From the NCBI GenBank assembly GCA_946807835.1, contig OX327696.1, forward strand, positions 756,501 through 820,500: DNA of 64,000 bases, written 5' to 3'. Within the stretch, counting starts at the first letter, position 1; the number at the start of each line of letters is the position of its first letter. Positions 44,617-56,836 of the stretch are shown here, piece after piece. The position numbers and the translations under genes are program-made. The stretch comes from Ailanthus altissimus. Taxonomy: Eukaryota > Streptophyta > Magnoliopsida > Sapindales > Simaroubaceae. Below the pieces are notes generated by a model that did no database searches, had not been told where the DNA came from, and was given only the letters and a program-made list of their open reading frames with translations.

Positions 44617-47239
44617 TGTCATGCCCTAAACCCAAAAGATCTGACACATGATATCACTTACATTCATTCAATATATGTGCACTCATAAATAATATTACAC
44701 AAAATTTTAAACTTTAATTCAATATAGGAATCCTTAGCAAGTTGCTAATAAGTTCAACACTAAAATCAACCAATAACCACACTTGGTGAAACTTAAATCA
44801 AATTCAACCACACACAATAAAATAATATATAAGTATTTATTCAATAGGGACAAATCAAATATCTTATCCCACGTGTCCCTAAATGAAACATTTAGCAACC
44901 TAGCAACTTAGGGAACCCAAGGAATAGCAGAAGCCTTGCCAAATTCGCTAAGCACACATGTATCTTATTTACCTAAAATCACCATAAACTATAATGAGTA
45001 TAAAACTCAATAAGCATACTAGTTTTTCATATATCAAATACAAATACATATATGTACACAATTCATATGTATGATATGCTGTGATAAATCAAAATCATAA
45101 TCTTATCAAATCACATGTCATGTAAGCGCTTACACATTCTTTCAAAACATATAATAGGAATACCATCACTCAACTACTACTTAGTAAGACTTACATATCA
45201 TATATCACATAATGAGCTAAATGTCACTCGTTGGTGATATAACATATGAGATGAATAGTATAAGTGAGATTTTTAAATTACACATATATAATACTCATGC
45301 CTGAAGGTAAAAGCCAAACCCTCTCTCTGATCATCGGTGAGTCCTCTCACATGCATCAATACGCCACCACACGAATGTGATGACTCACTCTTCCTTTAGG
45401 TACTAATAGGATCCTCCCTACATATGGAACACATAACATATACCAATCCCGAAGGAAATGTCACACATAAAGACTCCATAAATCACATAAATTGCCTATT
45501 AAGTTAACAGTGAGTTCAAGCATCTTCAAAACACAAAATGTTTCTCATAGACATATTACACTTCAAAAGCTCTCTTTGTTAAACACATTTCACTTTGAAA
45601 GCTCACTTTCAAAAATACATATATGTCATGTATGTCCATGCTCGCATTCATAAACACATGTCTTCACATTTTATATCCAAATATACTTTAACATAACATA
45701 AAAATATTCCTAACCATATTTACAAAATCATACATAACAATTACAATGTTTATTGTGATTTTAGTAAAAAGTCTAGTATACTTACCTCTTAACACTTTCA
45801 ACTACAAGGCTTAAATCTCCTTAACTTATCAATGGAGATTAATCTTTTTATGAGCCTCAACATTTATACAAAATACTTTAAATAGCTTACAAAATTACAC
45901 ATATTGCACTTATCACATCAAATGGGTATAATTACTTGGTTTTTCAAAATCTGTCGTTCTGACCACTTACACTTAACAAAATGTTTTTACATATCAAATG
46001 ATGTCCAATTACTCCAAAATCAGAATATATCATTCTTAACTCATATATCCTTCTTATATATGAATATTATATCATAATTCCTACACAATCCATTCCATAA
46101 ATACCATCTAATCCAAACTATTAACCTGATAGGATTAAGATACTTACTGAATAGTATTCAATCTCCTACTTTTATAAAATCATATACTAACTCAAAAATT
46201 ATAACACTACTACTGAAATACTATTGACATATATCTTAATCCATGATAAATATTTCACTTCAAAATCACTGCCAAAAGTATTTTAAAACTATTTTATTCT
46301 ATACATTTTTAAATCTTTTAATCAAATACTGCAATGAGCTAACACTCTTTAGAAAATCATAACAATTTAATCACATTAATCTAAATTCTCAATTCTGAGT
46401 ATATCATATTAGACATATAAAATTATCATATTTCATAAATTTGTAATTTGTGAAGATCATTAAGCAAATCAAAAATTGTTTGCCACTGTATCATGCTGCT
46501 CACACAGGAAATTTCTAGAATTTTAGGGTCATTTTGGTAAATTTACTACAAATTCAATTTTTGAAATTTTCAATCGATTCAAAGTCTTAAATAATCATAA
46601 ACATGTCTAATTTCATATACGCAAAATTAAAAACCAGAATCGAATCACAACAATTTATAAAATTCCTGGATCAAGAGACTATCAAGCAGAAATTCTACAA
46701 TTCATCATGATTTATCAAGCTATCTATATAGATAATTATCAATTCTCACAATATCTTACGAAATACACATCAAATTCTCAATTATATATATTTCTAGAAA
46801 TCAAAACTTAAATAAATTAACTTAATTAACACCAATAAATTTAGAAATAGTTGTGATATACCTTTTAAAATTCAAAATTCCAATTTCTTCTTCTTTTTCT
46901 TCTCTTTCTTTCCCATCCATTTCTCTCTTCTCTGTCTCTAAAGGGATAGCTTGACCCAAAAAATGAGTAAATTAAGGTTTCAAAAGTGTATTTTTAATAC
47001 TAAGAGGCTAATTTTTTGTATTTAAAATTTACCCCTAAAACTTTTAAAGCATTATAATTTGGTCCCTAAAATAAATCTAAAGTCTTGCAAATAAACTCAA
47101 TACTAATATTATGTCCTTAACCTATATAAATACTACTAATAATAATATATAAATTAAGTATCACCCATATACAAATAAAATATGTATATTTATATATATA
47201 AATACATATTCTTATCGATTGTAGATACTGATTACTACA
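44617..47239 (-). repeat. Solo LTR, family S, copy 2 (2.62 kb), nested in Gypsy-1 RT
   Basis: It is homologous in opposite orientation to 35470-38193. On the minus strand it runs TGTAGTAATC to GCATGACA. The flanking 5-bp sequences are ATAGC (44612-44616) and ATAAC (47240-47244), one mismatch. The interrupted protein motif is [15 protein letters not shown], and the empty site is visible in Gypsy-2 near 62575. Confidence 0.88.
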
Positions 47240-49930
47240 ATAACCTACTAGACCGAGAAAAATTCTAATTTTTATCACACTAGCTGGTCGCTCCCAATTT
47301 ACCATAGCTTTAATTTTCTGTGGATCCACATAAATTCTATCTACTGAGATCACATGGCCTAGAAATATAACATTATCTAATCAGAACTGACATTTGCTGA
47401 ACTTAGCATATAACTGTAACACTATCCTCAAATGCTCTACACGTTTCTCTGTACTCTATGAATATATAAGAATATCATCAATAAATACTATAACAAATTA
47501 ATCAAGATAGAGATGAAATACCCTATTCATAAGGTCCATGAATGCAGCTAGAGCATTAGTCAACCCAAATGGCATTACTAAAAATTCATAATGCTCATAT
47601 CGCGCTCTCAATGCAGTCTTAGATACATCAGTATCTCTGATCTTTAACTGATGATATCCTGATCATAGATCATTCCTTGAGAAAATCTTTACACCCTGTA
47701 ACTGATCAAATAAATCATCAATGCGAGGAAGTGGCTACTTGTTGTGTATAGTGACTTTATTTAGCTCTCGGTAATCAATGCATAGCTCAAAGTTTCATAT
47801 TTCTTTTTAACAAACAATACAAGTGCTCTCCATAGCGATACACTAGGTTTGATGAAAACCTTTATCAACTAATTCTTGTAACTATGTCTTCAATTCTTTT
47901 AACTCTGAGGGAGCCATTATGTATGATGCTTTAGAGATAATAGTTGTGCCTAGAACCAAATTAATTCCAAAATCAATTTCTCTATCTAGTGGTAAGCTTG
48001 GAAGATCATCGGGACATACATCTGAAAAATCTCTGACCACCGAAATATCTTTTAATTTAGCCTAATTGACTCTGGTATTAATAATATATGCCAAATAGGC
48101 TAAACATCATTTTCTAAGCATCCGTTTAACTGTCATAGTAGATATAACACAGGATGGAAGAACTCATCGCTCTCCACAAAAAAATAATATCAGGCTCTCT
48201 ATGTCTTCTGAATATAACCTCATTTCAAAAACAGTACAGTAGTATGGTGATTAGTTAACCAGTCCATCTCAAGTATTGTATCAAAATCGTGTATATCAAG
48301 GGGAATTAAATCTTTACCATCTCATTACTGCTCATTTTGATAACACAACCCTGAAATACATTCTCAACCAATAATGATTCTACAACTAGTGTGGCTACCA
48401 CCAAGATACAATCTATGGATTTTAACACTATTCACATGCACAGCAAAGATACGATAAATAAAAGAATGCATAAAGCTCAGATCAATTAAAATATAGGTCT
48501 CTCCACCCAAAATAGTTAGCATACCTGTAACAACTTCTGGGGTAGCTTGTACCTCTTGCTAAGTTAAAAAAAATACACATGTCTGGCTACGAGGTCGACC
48601 TGGCTGACCCTTCTGTGGATCTCTATTAATTCCTAAAGCTCTAGGCTGCACACTAGTATTAAAGATAGGCTCTCTTATCTGAGATCTTTCCTGTCTTCGA
48701 ATATTGCCACTGTCACCTTGAAAACCTTGAGAAGTTATACTCTATACTAAGTTATTATTCCAAAGAAGATAAGGGCAATCTCTCCTCAAATGTCCAGCTT
48801 GTCCGCAATTGTAGCAACCTCTAAAACCTTTTAGACACTGTCCCTTATAAATCCTACCATAAATGAAATACTGAGGGTATCTTCTCATGCTAGTACTACT
48901 ACTTAACTGGCTACCACCCTGAGGCCTCTGACTCCTTGTATTGCTTCCAACAGATGGAGGCACAAAACTCTAACTAGAACTCTGTCTCTATCCTTCTGAT
49001 AGCATAAGGCTCTGACCATCCCATTATCTACTGGAATACCCTGTATGGGATGTGTTTCTTTCAGGTGTTCTACTACTACTTGATCCACTAACTAACTAAC
49101 TATGGCCTGGTTTTTGCTTGAATGACTAGGCTCTGTATGCCTTTACTAGGCTTTTCTTAACTTTCATTGCAGCTCTTACTAACTCATTGAAATCACTGTG
49201 CCTTGTGACTGTAATTGATGTCCTGATATTCCTTTTAAGGCCCTGTTTGAATCTCTTACATTTATCTCTCTCATTCTGTACTGTATATGAAGTGAATCTC
49301 GATAACTCTATAAATCGATTCTCGTATTTTTCCACTGTCATTGATCCCTATTTTAGCTCAAAGAACTTACTAGTCTGGATGTTTTGGTAAACCATAGGAA
49401 AGAATTTAACATTAAATTCTTTACAAAAATTAGCCTAACTAATCACCTCTCCATATCTACGTGATACCGATCTCTACCAGTAGTATGCCCCACCCTCAAG
49501 TAAAAATGTAGTAAAGAAAACCCTCTCATCATCACTACATCTCATAACATCAAATATCCGTTCTACTTTAGTCAACCATGACTCTGCATCAGCTGGCTCT
49601 ATAGTGCCTGAAAAATTCTCTGCCCAAACTACAAACATGTTCTATTGTGTTCTCTCGCCTAGGTTGTCCCTGTGTTTATCTCTCCACTACAAGTATAACT
49701 AATTGAGCCAGTCTATCTATAGATTGCTTTAAGGCAGGTTTATCAGGCTGTCCCTGTGTAGGTTGTTTCACATGTTGTGACACTGGCTGATGATGTATCT
49801 ACTCTATAATAGGATTAAGCTGAGTTTGAGGTATGGGTACAAGGGAAACTAACTCAGCAACTTCCTCTTTAATAAGATCCTCCCTCATATTTGGTACTAA
49901 AAGAGATTTTAGTTCAGCTACAAATTTCGT
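47240..49930 (-). pseudogene. Gypsy-1 gag, protease and RT
   Basis: Gag extends from about 49930, with SMTVEKYENRFIELSRF near 49340 and the knuckle CYNCGQAGHLRRDC (48776-48816). The protease is reduced to LIDLSFMHSF near 48460-48500, without the DTG/DSG-type triad. RT (48100-47240) keeps [13 protein letters not shown] (about 47463-47500), so the RT metal-binding aspartates remain. Many stops interrupt all domains. Confidence 0.87.
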
Positions 49931-50055
49931 GCGAGGTCGGCCACGTGGACATATGATAAAAATCTATAAAATGCAACAAATCATTAATGACATCTCTAAC
50001 ATGCATCTATCATATACTAGTCTACAGAATCTAAAACCATGCACTGATACTAAAT

Positions 50056-51583
50056 TGACAAAACCTGACCCAAGCCCTCTTTGAGAATTGAAGCAGATCT
50101 TACGATGACGTAGGACTAATATACTCTTTACTCATACATATGATACAATAAGGCTACCTATCTCAACAAAAGGTGTACACAGGTACTCCAATATACAAAT
50201 ACATAGACTAAGACACTTATGCAACTATGCGTGTTATGGGCCAACCTTAAAATATGATGACTGTATCACATTGTACAAATTCCTGTGACAACTTGGGAAA
50301 AAATAGAAAAAATGGTAAGCTTGTGGCTTAGTAAGTGGACATAATTAGAAAATATTATATACTTTATATATATTGTACACGTATAAATTTGTAAAATAAA
50401 ATAATCATCAAATTGTATACTAAGTAATCAATAAACATGTACTGAAAGTATGAGCTATTATAAAATTTATGTTAAAACAAAAATTATAATATAATACCGG
50501 GAATCTGAAAGTCAGAAAGCGTAAACTATCATAAAATCTATTATCAAGCTGAATATATGTAACATAGTTCTGGACACATGTATTACATATACATTGAAAA
50601 CCATACCAAACCATACATTGAAAAACTGGTTTAACCTAGCGGAGTAACTCACGCACAGGCAGAGCGGGAGATCTGAGCTGATGAGCGGGGGATCTAAGTT
50701 TATCTAACCCGGCAAAATATTGCATCGCTCGGGTAGAGCAAACTAAACTGGTCTAATGCATGCGCAGAGCAACTACACTAAAGAGAAGGGTACGCATGTG
50801 GTTGTTTAAATACTACTACTATATAATATCATGAAAACATAATTGTTCTAAAATATATATTTTTGTACTGAACATAATCATAAACTATACTATAACAAAT
50901 TTCAAAATATTACTTAATATACTAATTTTATCTGTTTAAAATAAATCATGACTAAATCTGATAATGCGTAATTTAATTATAAATGGCTGTAATTAAAAAT
51001 ATATAAAATATATATAATTATCAACTCACAAAAGTACACTAATCCTGAGCTGGGTCTATATTCTGAGATCTATCTATTATCGGTACATCTCATATATTAT
51101 AGGGTGTAAAAATACATATTAGTACCGATATGTATTATAAATATTTTAATATCGTAAAATTATTATCCGTTAAAATACTGAGTATAAATCTAACTACCCA
51201 AACTAATTTTTTAAAATTTCTCCTTTTTATTTATTTTTATTTCTCTAGATTGGTCTTTTTTTTTTCTTCCTCCTTTTTTTTCTTTCTCCTTTTTTACTTC
51301 GTTAAGGAGAAAGCTCTTTCTCTTCTCGGTCTCTTTTTCTCCCTTTCTCTCCTTTTTTTTCTTCTTCTTTTCCTTTCTCTTTTTCTTTCTCTTTTTTCTT
51401 TCTTCTGTTCGGCTTTGCTTCGTTTCTTCTTCTATTTCAATTGCTTCTCCTTAACGAAACAAAACAAAACAATTTTATACATATAAAACGGCCACCGCTT
51501 GCTCTTTTTTTTATTTCTTATTTTTTTTACCAAATTATTTATTCAGCCACCAACTCATTTATTTTACATACACATGTATTACA
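50056..51583 (-). repeat. Gypsy-1 5' LTR (1.53 kb)
   Basis: Starts TGACAAAACCTGACC and ends ATGTATTACA in plus-strand view. It closely resembles the LTR at 58919-60467 in length and order, including a GCATGCGCAGAGCAACTACA-like string and the pyrimidine tract, which makes it the normal form of the family's LTR. Confidence 0.88.
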
Positions 51584-51844
51584 CTCTCAAGCATTTTGCA
51601 TTCATTAAGGTCCAAGTTAGGCCGTCTCGATAGACGCCCGATAGATGGTGGAAAACTCTTCCGATTATAGCAGCCTTGAAGACAGTTTTTTAAGAGATTT
51701 CGCATGAATGATGGTTGGAAGACTCTTCAAACTCGTGCAGAAAACTAAATTCAAGATCTCAAGATTTATAGCCAATGAGAGGTCTGGAAGTGTCGTTAAA
51801 ATTTAAGAGAGACTGAGATCTATCTCTTTTAAATTAACAAAATT
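51584..51844 (-). pseudogene. TNL2 LRR exon, 5' segment
   Basis: Homologous to TNL1 7693-7370. The acceptor site TTGGGCAG|AATTTTG is kept. Frame is broken in several places (a lost segment after the second LRR). It begins at the gypsy target duplication CTCTC. Confidence 0.88.
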
Positions 51845-52632
51845 CTGCCCAAAAAAAAAAAAGAAAAGAAAAGAAACACAGACAAAGATCAATACAAATA
51901 ATTAGTAACTGCTATATTTGTTATAAATTATATATTATCAATGATAGACTACCAACAAATATTAGTGAAATTACTAATTAGCCCTAAATATAATATTAAG
52001 ATTACCCCATTTCTCATGTTATTTTCAAAAAGCGAAAAAAAATCCAATGTAAGGGGTAAGACGGTATTAATTTTACAGTTAATATTAGTCAACCTTCATA
52101 GACTTTTGGCTTTTTAAAAGCAACAAAATAGAATATGATAATTTTAAATTTTGGTAAGAGAGTTGTTCAACATTACTATAAAGGCATTATAAGTGATAGA
52201 AAATTCAAATGATGAAAACTTAAGGCAATAATTTCAATTGATATTTATCATTGACCTTGAAGATATCTTAACACATTAAATACTATGCCTTCAAAAAAAA
52301 ATGCCATCTATTTTTCTTCTTTTCATAAAATTTTAAGAATCTTGAGTTTGGCATATCTGTGAAAGTAGAGAGATACAAGTGTATCTCTTTAATTTTAAAC
52401 ATATCTAGAGAGATGCACTAGACCAGATAGTCCATAATGATCAAACTTTTTAACAAATATTAACATAAAGAAAAAAAACCTTAAAAATTTTGGCACGTAA
52501 ATTATTGTACATATTTGTCTTTTAAAAAAAAATTAGAACTCTATGTGTTTACAATTTCTATGAGATGTTGTTATATTTGATTTAAGAGCTCATCTCTTTT
52601 AAATTAGCATGATGATGATGATGATGATGATG

Positions 52633-52667
<35 letters not shown>

Positions 52668-52749
52668 CAAAGATCAATACAAATAATTAGCATCAAATGA
52701 TATTTCAAAATTATAGCTTAAAATCTGTCATATAATTATTAAGACGTAC
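51845..52749 (-). other. TNL2 intron 3 with GAT/AAT microsatellite
   Basis: Collinear with TNL1 intron 3. The microsatellite at 52608-52666 is (GAT)n followed by (AAT)n, longer than the pure AAT run in TNL1. No coding content. Confidence 0.85.
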
Positions 52750-53056
52750 CTAAACACCATCCCAAAGTTGTTTAATCTGTCATATAATCACAAAGTTACT
52801 ATCAGGCATTTTAAGTGAAACAAGATTCTCTGGTTTAAACCTTAAAGTAAATGATTTCAATGGACATTCATTCCACTGAAAATACATCACCTTAGTAAAT
52901 ATTCGACCTTGAATATGAGACACCTTGAATTTTTTTTCCCCCAAGATATGAGCTATAAAATTTCAAGATTCTCAAGTTAGGCATCCTTTTGAAAGTGTAG
53001 GGTTTTATCCTTTTGATAAGATCTATATTCAAGATGATGCCCTCGATTGTTTCAGT
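52750..53056 (-). pseudogene. TNL2 exon 3 (linker) remnant
   Basis: Encodes TETIEGIILNIDLIKRI, FKRMPNLRILKFY and later FKPENLVSLKMPDSN with a frameshift near 52945. The last codon is TAG (TNL1 has CAG). The acceptor CAG|G of TNL1 has become CAAAG, so splicing may also be impaired. Confidence 0.85.
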
Positions 53057-53661
53057 TCTTTGATAAATAAAAAAAAAAATTAGAAAACATAACATCATAA
53101 ACCATAAGTCTATTGGTTGTACTTTCAATTTGCAAAGAGCATTGGGCCTCCTCTTATGTGCAAATTAGAGGAACCAGAATATTAAACCATTGTTCGCATT
53201 TAAAAAAATTAAATTAAATTAAACTAAAGACAATATGCATTAAAATTATTTGGGCCTTCTCTTTTGTGTTTTTAGCCCCCATCTACTCTTATCAAACCCT
53301 CACCCTAAATATAACTTATTGAAACATGATTAGTGATGATAGGAGTTTTGAAAAATAAAAGTGATACCTAATTAATATCTAGTTTTAAATTGATGAAATT
53401 TGAACTCAGCTCAAAGAGAGAGCGAAAAAGTTGTTACTTCTTGTTAATAAAAAATATATGTATAATAACAGAGAAAAACAGTTGAGCAAGGGATAGCCCC
53501 TACTTCTTGCTCCTTGTTTTATCATAATATTTACTCTTCCATTAGCTGGACGTCGAGCATACACAAAGTAGTATAAAAAAAAATATATTGTTTTTTTCCC
53601 TAAAAAAACTATTGTAATTCTAACATATGTAAAATAGAAAGGGAAAATGATTGATGCTCAC
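53057..53661 (-). other. TNL2 intron 2, enlarged by about 470 bp
   Basis: TNL1 intron 2 is 139 bp. Here the same ends enclose extra sequence at about 53157-53628, starting after GGGCCTCCTCTTATG. It has no recognisable domain, terminal repeat or A-tail; origin unknown. Confidence 0.65.
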
Positions 53662-54748
53662 CTTGTTTTCTTCTAAAACTTTGCAAATATCCTCAGAATT
53701 GCATAATCGACTGCGTTTTCTAGGATTATTGATAGATTCTTGTCGAACAATTTCTCTACCCATATCTTGCAATAAATCATGCACAAATATCGTGTTTTCT
53801 GATATGGTTATAAGGCACTTATCAACAAGAACTTCCATATCTGTATCCGGATAGAAGCCCCGAGCATCAAAAAAAATTATTATGGAATCTTTATCCTCTC
53901 CTACAAAGAAAAATACTATATCCAAAAATATATTTTTCTGGCTGTCATCCAAATCGTCGTAACTTATTTTTAACACCTCTTGGATATCCTTATCAGGAAT
54001 TCTTTTCAGCTTCCTAATTGTACTTACCCAAAATATTTCACTCTTTCTGAATAAAAGACCACCCAAAACTTTAAGAGCCAATGGAACACCATGAGCATAT
54101 TATATAACATTCTTTGACAACTCTACATAACTTTCATTCAAAATGTGCTGTTTGAAAGCATGTCGACGAAAAAGCTCAAGGGCATCACTATCTGCTAATT
54201 CCTCCGTCTTGTATGGTTCACTCACTCCACAATTTCGAAGCACTTGTTTATCTCTACTTGTTATTATGATCCGACTTCCTGGAGCAAACCCATCGAGATG
54301 CCCAATTAAGAATTCTATTTGTCTTTGACAAGTTACATCATCAAAAACAATTAAGACTTTCTTCTGTCTGAGCCTTCTAATTTGGAAGCTAAGGTTGGGA
54401 ATGCCAGACTTTATATTCTCATCCTTTAAAATGGCGAAGAAAAGTTCTCGTTGCAATTCAGGTAATTGTCCATTCTGTTTTGTTTCTCTAATATTTTGAG
54501 CAAAGTAACAACCTTCATAATATTCAGAGATTCTATTAAAAATAACACCAGCAATTGTAGTCTTGCCTATACCGCCAATGCCCCAAATCCCCAAAATGCG
54601 AACATCGCTACTATTAATGCTTAATAGAGATTCAATTTCTTGGACGCGTGATTCTAATCCAACTAGGCCTTCGTTATTGCTTTTAAATGTATTACGAAGT
54701 CTATCATAAATGTTGCCAACAATTTTCTTTATTAGACCAGATTCAGGC
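53662..54748 (-). pseudogene. TNL2 exon 2: NB-ARC with one nonsense codon
   Basis: Frame is open from the acceptor (54748) through P-loop GIGGIGKTT, kinase-2 LIVFDDV and PGSRIIITSR, to TAA at 54100-54102, where TNL1 has Glu in VIEYAHG. It then continues open through GVPLALKVLGG and the VHD motif to the donor at 53662. This single change separates it from an intact NB-ARC. Confidence 0.93.
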
Positions 54749-55367
54749 CTTCAAACACAAAAAAAAAAAAAAACACAAAAAAAAAAAGTTAATACGAATA
54801 ACTCAAAAAGAGACACAGACAGCACGTATGTTTTTAGTTCCCAATGTTAATTTAATTAGAGGATTATTTTCTTTATATAATTTTATGTAGATAGACGATA
54901 CTTAATTACAAGAACTTGATCAAATAAAATAATTAGAAAATATGCAAGATAATTACTTAATCTTCACAAAAATGATTTAATATGTTAGTTATATCAGAGT
55001 CTTTTTATCCATTAGATCATATTAATTATTGAAAAATCTTAATTTGATAATATCATTCAAGCAGTATATATGTGAACATTAATTATTTAATTGTACGATC
55101 TCTAATCAATTATTATTCTTTTACATACAAATTATGTACTTCATAATTTACTTTTTTCTTCTTTTGGAATGAACACTTCATAAAAATACACATTATACAA
55201 ATTATCATATCTTATTATTTGGTAGTAACAACTGATATCTTGTAAATTATGGAGTAGTTATCTTCTTATATAGCTTTTTTTTTAACAAGTTTTTAATATT
55301 ACTCCAAAATATAAGAATTCGATAAATATATATATTAGAAAATTCTGTGAGAAAATTAATGTGTTAC
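54749..55367 (-). other. TNL2 intron 1
   Basis: AT-rich, 619 bp, collinear with TNL1 intron 1, with the same donor context (CACTAG|GTAACAC). It includes A-runs near 54760-54787. No coding content. Confidence 0.85.
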
Positions 55368-55814
55368 CTAGTGACAGAAGAATCAAAGCCGGGCAAATTG
55401 GGTGCTTCCTTTAAAGCATCCTTCCATGTTTGCAGCTTGTCTGGAAATCTTTCTTCAAGCTTTGAAAACGCATCTCCAAAAGTCCCAGTTTGGTCTTTGA
55501 CATCTGATGGATAAACACCATTAAAAAACTGGAATCATAACCTGCCCTTGCTTGTTCTTGCATTCGAAGATCTTCACAAGTTCTTCCAGGCACCATCTGG
55601 AATCAGCATACTTTTTTGAGAAAATGACAACCGAAATTTGTGATGCTTCAATTGCATTAAAAAGAGAGGGTGAAATTTCATCTCCTCTAATAAGTTGGTT
55701 ATCAGTGGAAGTGTGGATCGGTTTTTGACGCAAAGCTGAACAAAGATGGCTGGTAAAACCATCACGAGTGTCTTCACCCCTGAAAAACAAAGGAACACAT
55801 CGTACTTCATTGGA
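55368..55814 (-). pseudogene. TNL2 exon 1: TIR domain, main part
   Basis: From MKYDVFL onward. A two-base surplus near 55783 shifts the frame (FRGEDTRDGFTSHL follows), and an extra T near 55523 shifts it again after MIPVF. RGDEISPSLF and SRWCLEELVKI with the NADase glutamate are preserved. The first 11-12 codons lie beyond the solo LTR at 56837-56870. Confidence 0.9.
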
Positions 55815-56836
55815 TGTTAGAAAATTGGTGATTCAATAATTTTGGTTGAATAAGAATTGAGATGAATATCAAAGTAGAGAGTCACAAGAAGTCTAGAACG
55901 TGTGGGACACGTATAGAGAAGTCTAAGACGTGTGAGACACAAAAGGGGAAGTGAAACGGGACTCAAAGACGTGAAGGAAAAGAAGGAATCTCTGGCAGCT
56001 TCCAACGCTGCAGTACTCAACACAGAAAACCAACGCCGCAGCACTGGGTTCTCAGTAACGCAGCGCTGGACGCGAGAAGGGCCAGCGCCGAGGCGCCCAA
56101 GGAGAGCGCTGCGGCGCCAGAACGCGTGAAAAAGTCCGTTTTGGCTCGGAATTTCAAGTTTTGGAAAGTTTTAGACTTCCAAAACAAGTGGACTCTTACT
56201 CCAACAAGGAATAGGGTTTGTAGGCACGAAATACATCCTATATAAATACTTGTAAACCCTTGTTTAAGATCAAGCATCTAAGGTTTCAAGATGTAACCAT
56301 AAGAGAGAATAGAGGAGCTAGGTAGGTACTAAGTGCGTGGTGCACTAGGGTGTAACCTTGGGGGGTGTTTTCTTCTTTAGGTTCTTTGAGTGAATAAAAG
56401 AGAAACACCATAGATCTTTTTGGCTTAGATGCTAGGACTATTCTTATGTTTCTTGTAAAAATCTCTTATGAGGAGATACGAAGAGGTCTTAGGGAGTTAT
56501 AATAATCAAGGGTAGATGCTTAGAGGTCTCTATGGGAGATACTATAGGGTCTTGTGGGATCATTGATGATGTAAGAAGATACTTTGTGATCTATTTCAAT
56601 GGAAAGAAGCTGGATCATGGATCCTCCGTGGACGTAGGCAATTTGGGCCGAACCACGTATATCTTGTGTCTTGTGATTGGTTTGTTTTCTTTATCTTTTA
56701 TTGGTGTGTTAATCTTATGTGTTCTTACTTATGGTATGAGTTATAATTTTCTGTTGCGCATAGGGTATCAAGGTTGTGGCTTAGTTGATGCCATAGGGGT
56801 ATCAAATTCAAGTGCACGGCTTGATATCCTTCAACA
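55815..56836 (+). mobile_element. Copia solo LTR (1.02 kb) in TNL2 TIR exon
   Basis: Termini are TGTTAGAAAATT and CCTTCAACA. Flanks TTGGA (55810-55814) and TTAAA (56837-56841) fit a 5-bp duplication with two G-to-A changes. A TATA box (CCTATATAAATAC) is near 56238, pointing away from the gene. A CCGTGGACGTAGGCAATTTG motif near 56628 links it to the Copia-2 LTR. It carries a GC-rich repeated block at about 56000-56125. Confidence 0.85.

Larger units (their letters stand above)
38772..51583 (-). mobile_element. Gypsy-1: Ty3/gypsy chromovirus (Tekay/Del-like), 12.8 kb, inserted in TNL2 LRR exon
   Basis: LTRs are at 38772-42495 (3') and 50056-51583 (5'), with termini TGA..TGTATTACA. The target duplication is CTCTC on both sides (38767-38771, 51584-51588). 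The PBS (50041-50052, minus) is TAGTATCAGTGC, a decayed tRNA-Met site. The polypurine tract GGGGGAGGAATTG abuts the 3' LTR at 42496. Internal order on the minus strand is gag, protease, RT, RNase H, integrase and a C-terminal chromodomain-like region. A 2.6-kb solo LTR (44617-47239) is nested in RT. Without that and the extra LTR segment the element would be about 8 kb. Confidence 0.93.

Noticed and set aside
51130..51486. 118-codon Phe/Ser/Leu-rich frame that looks like a membrane protein
   Set aside because: Lies in the pyrimidine tract of the Gypsy-1 5' LTR; the same tract recurs in other LTR copies without the frame.
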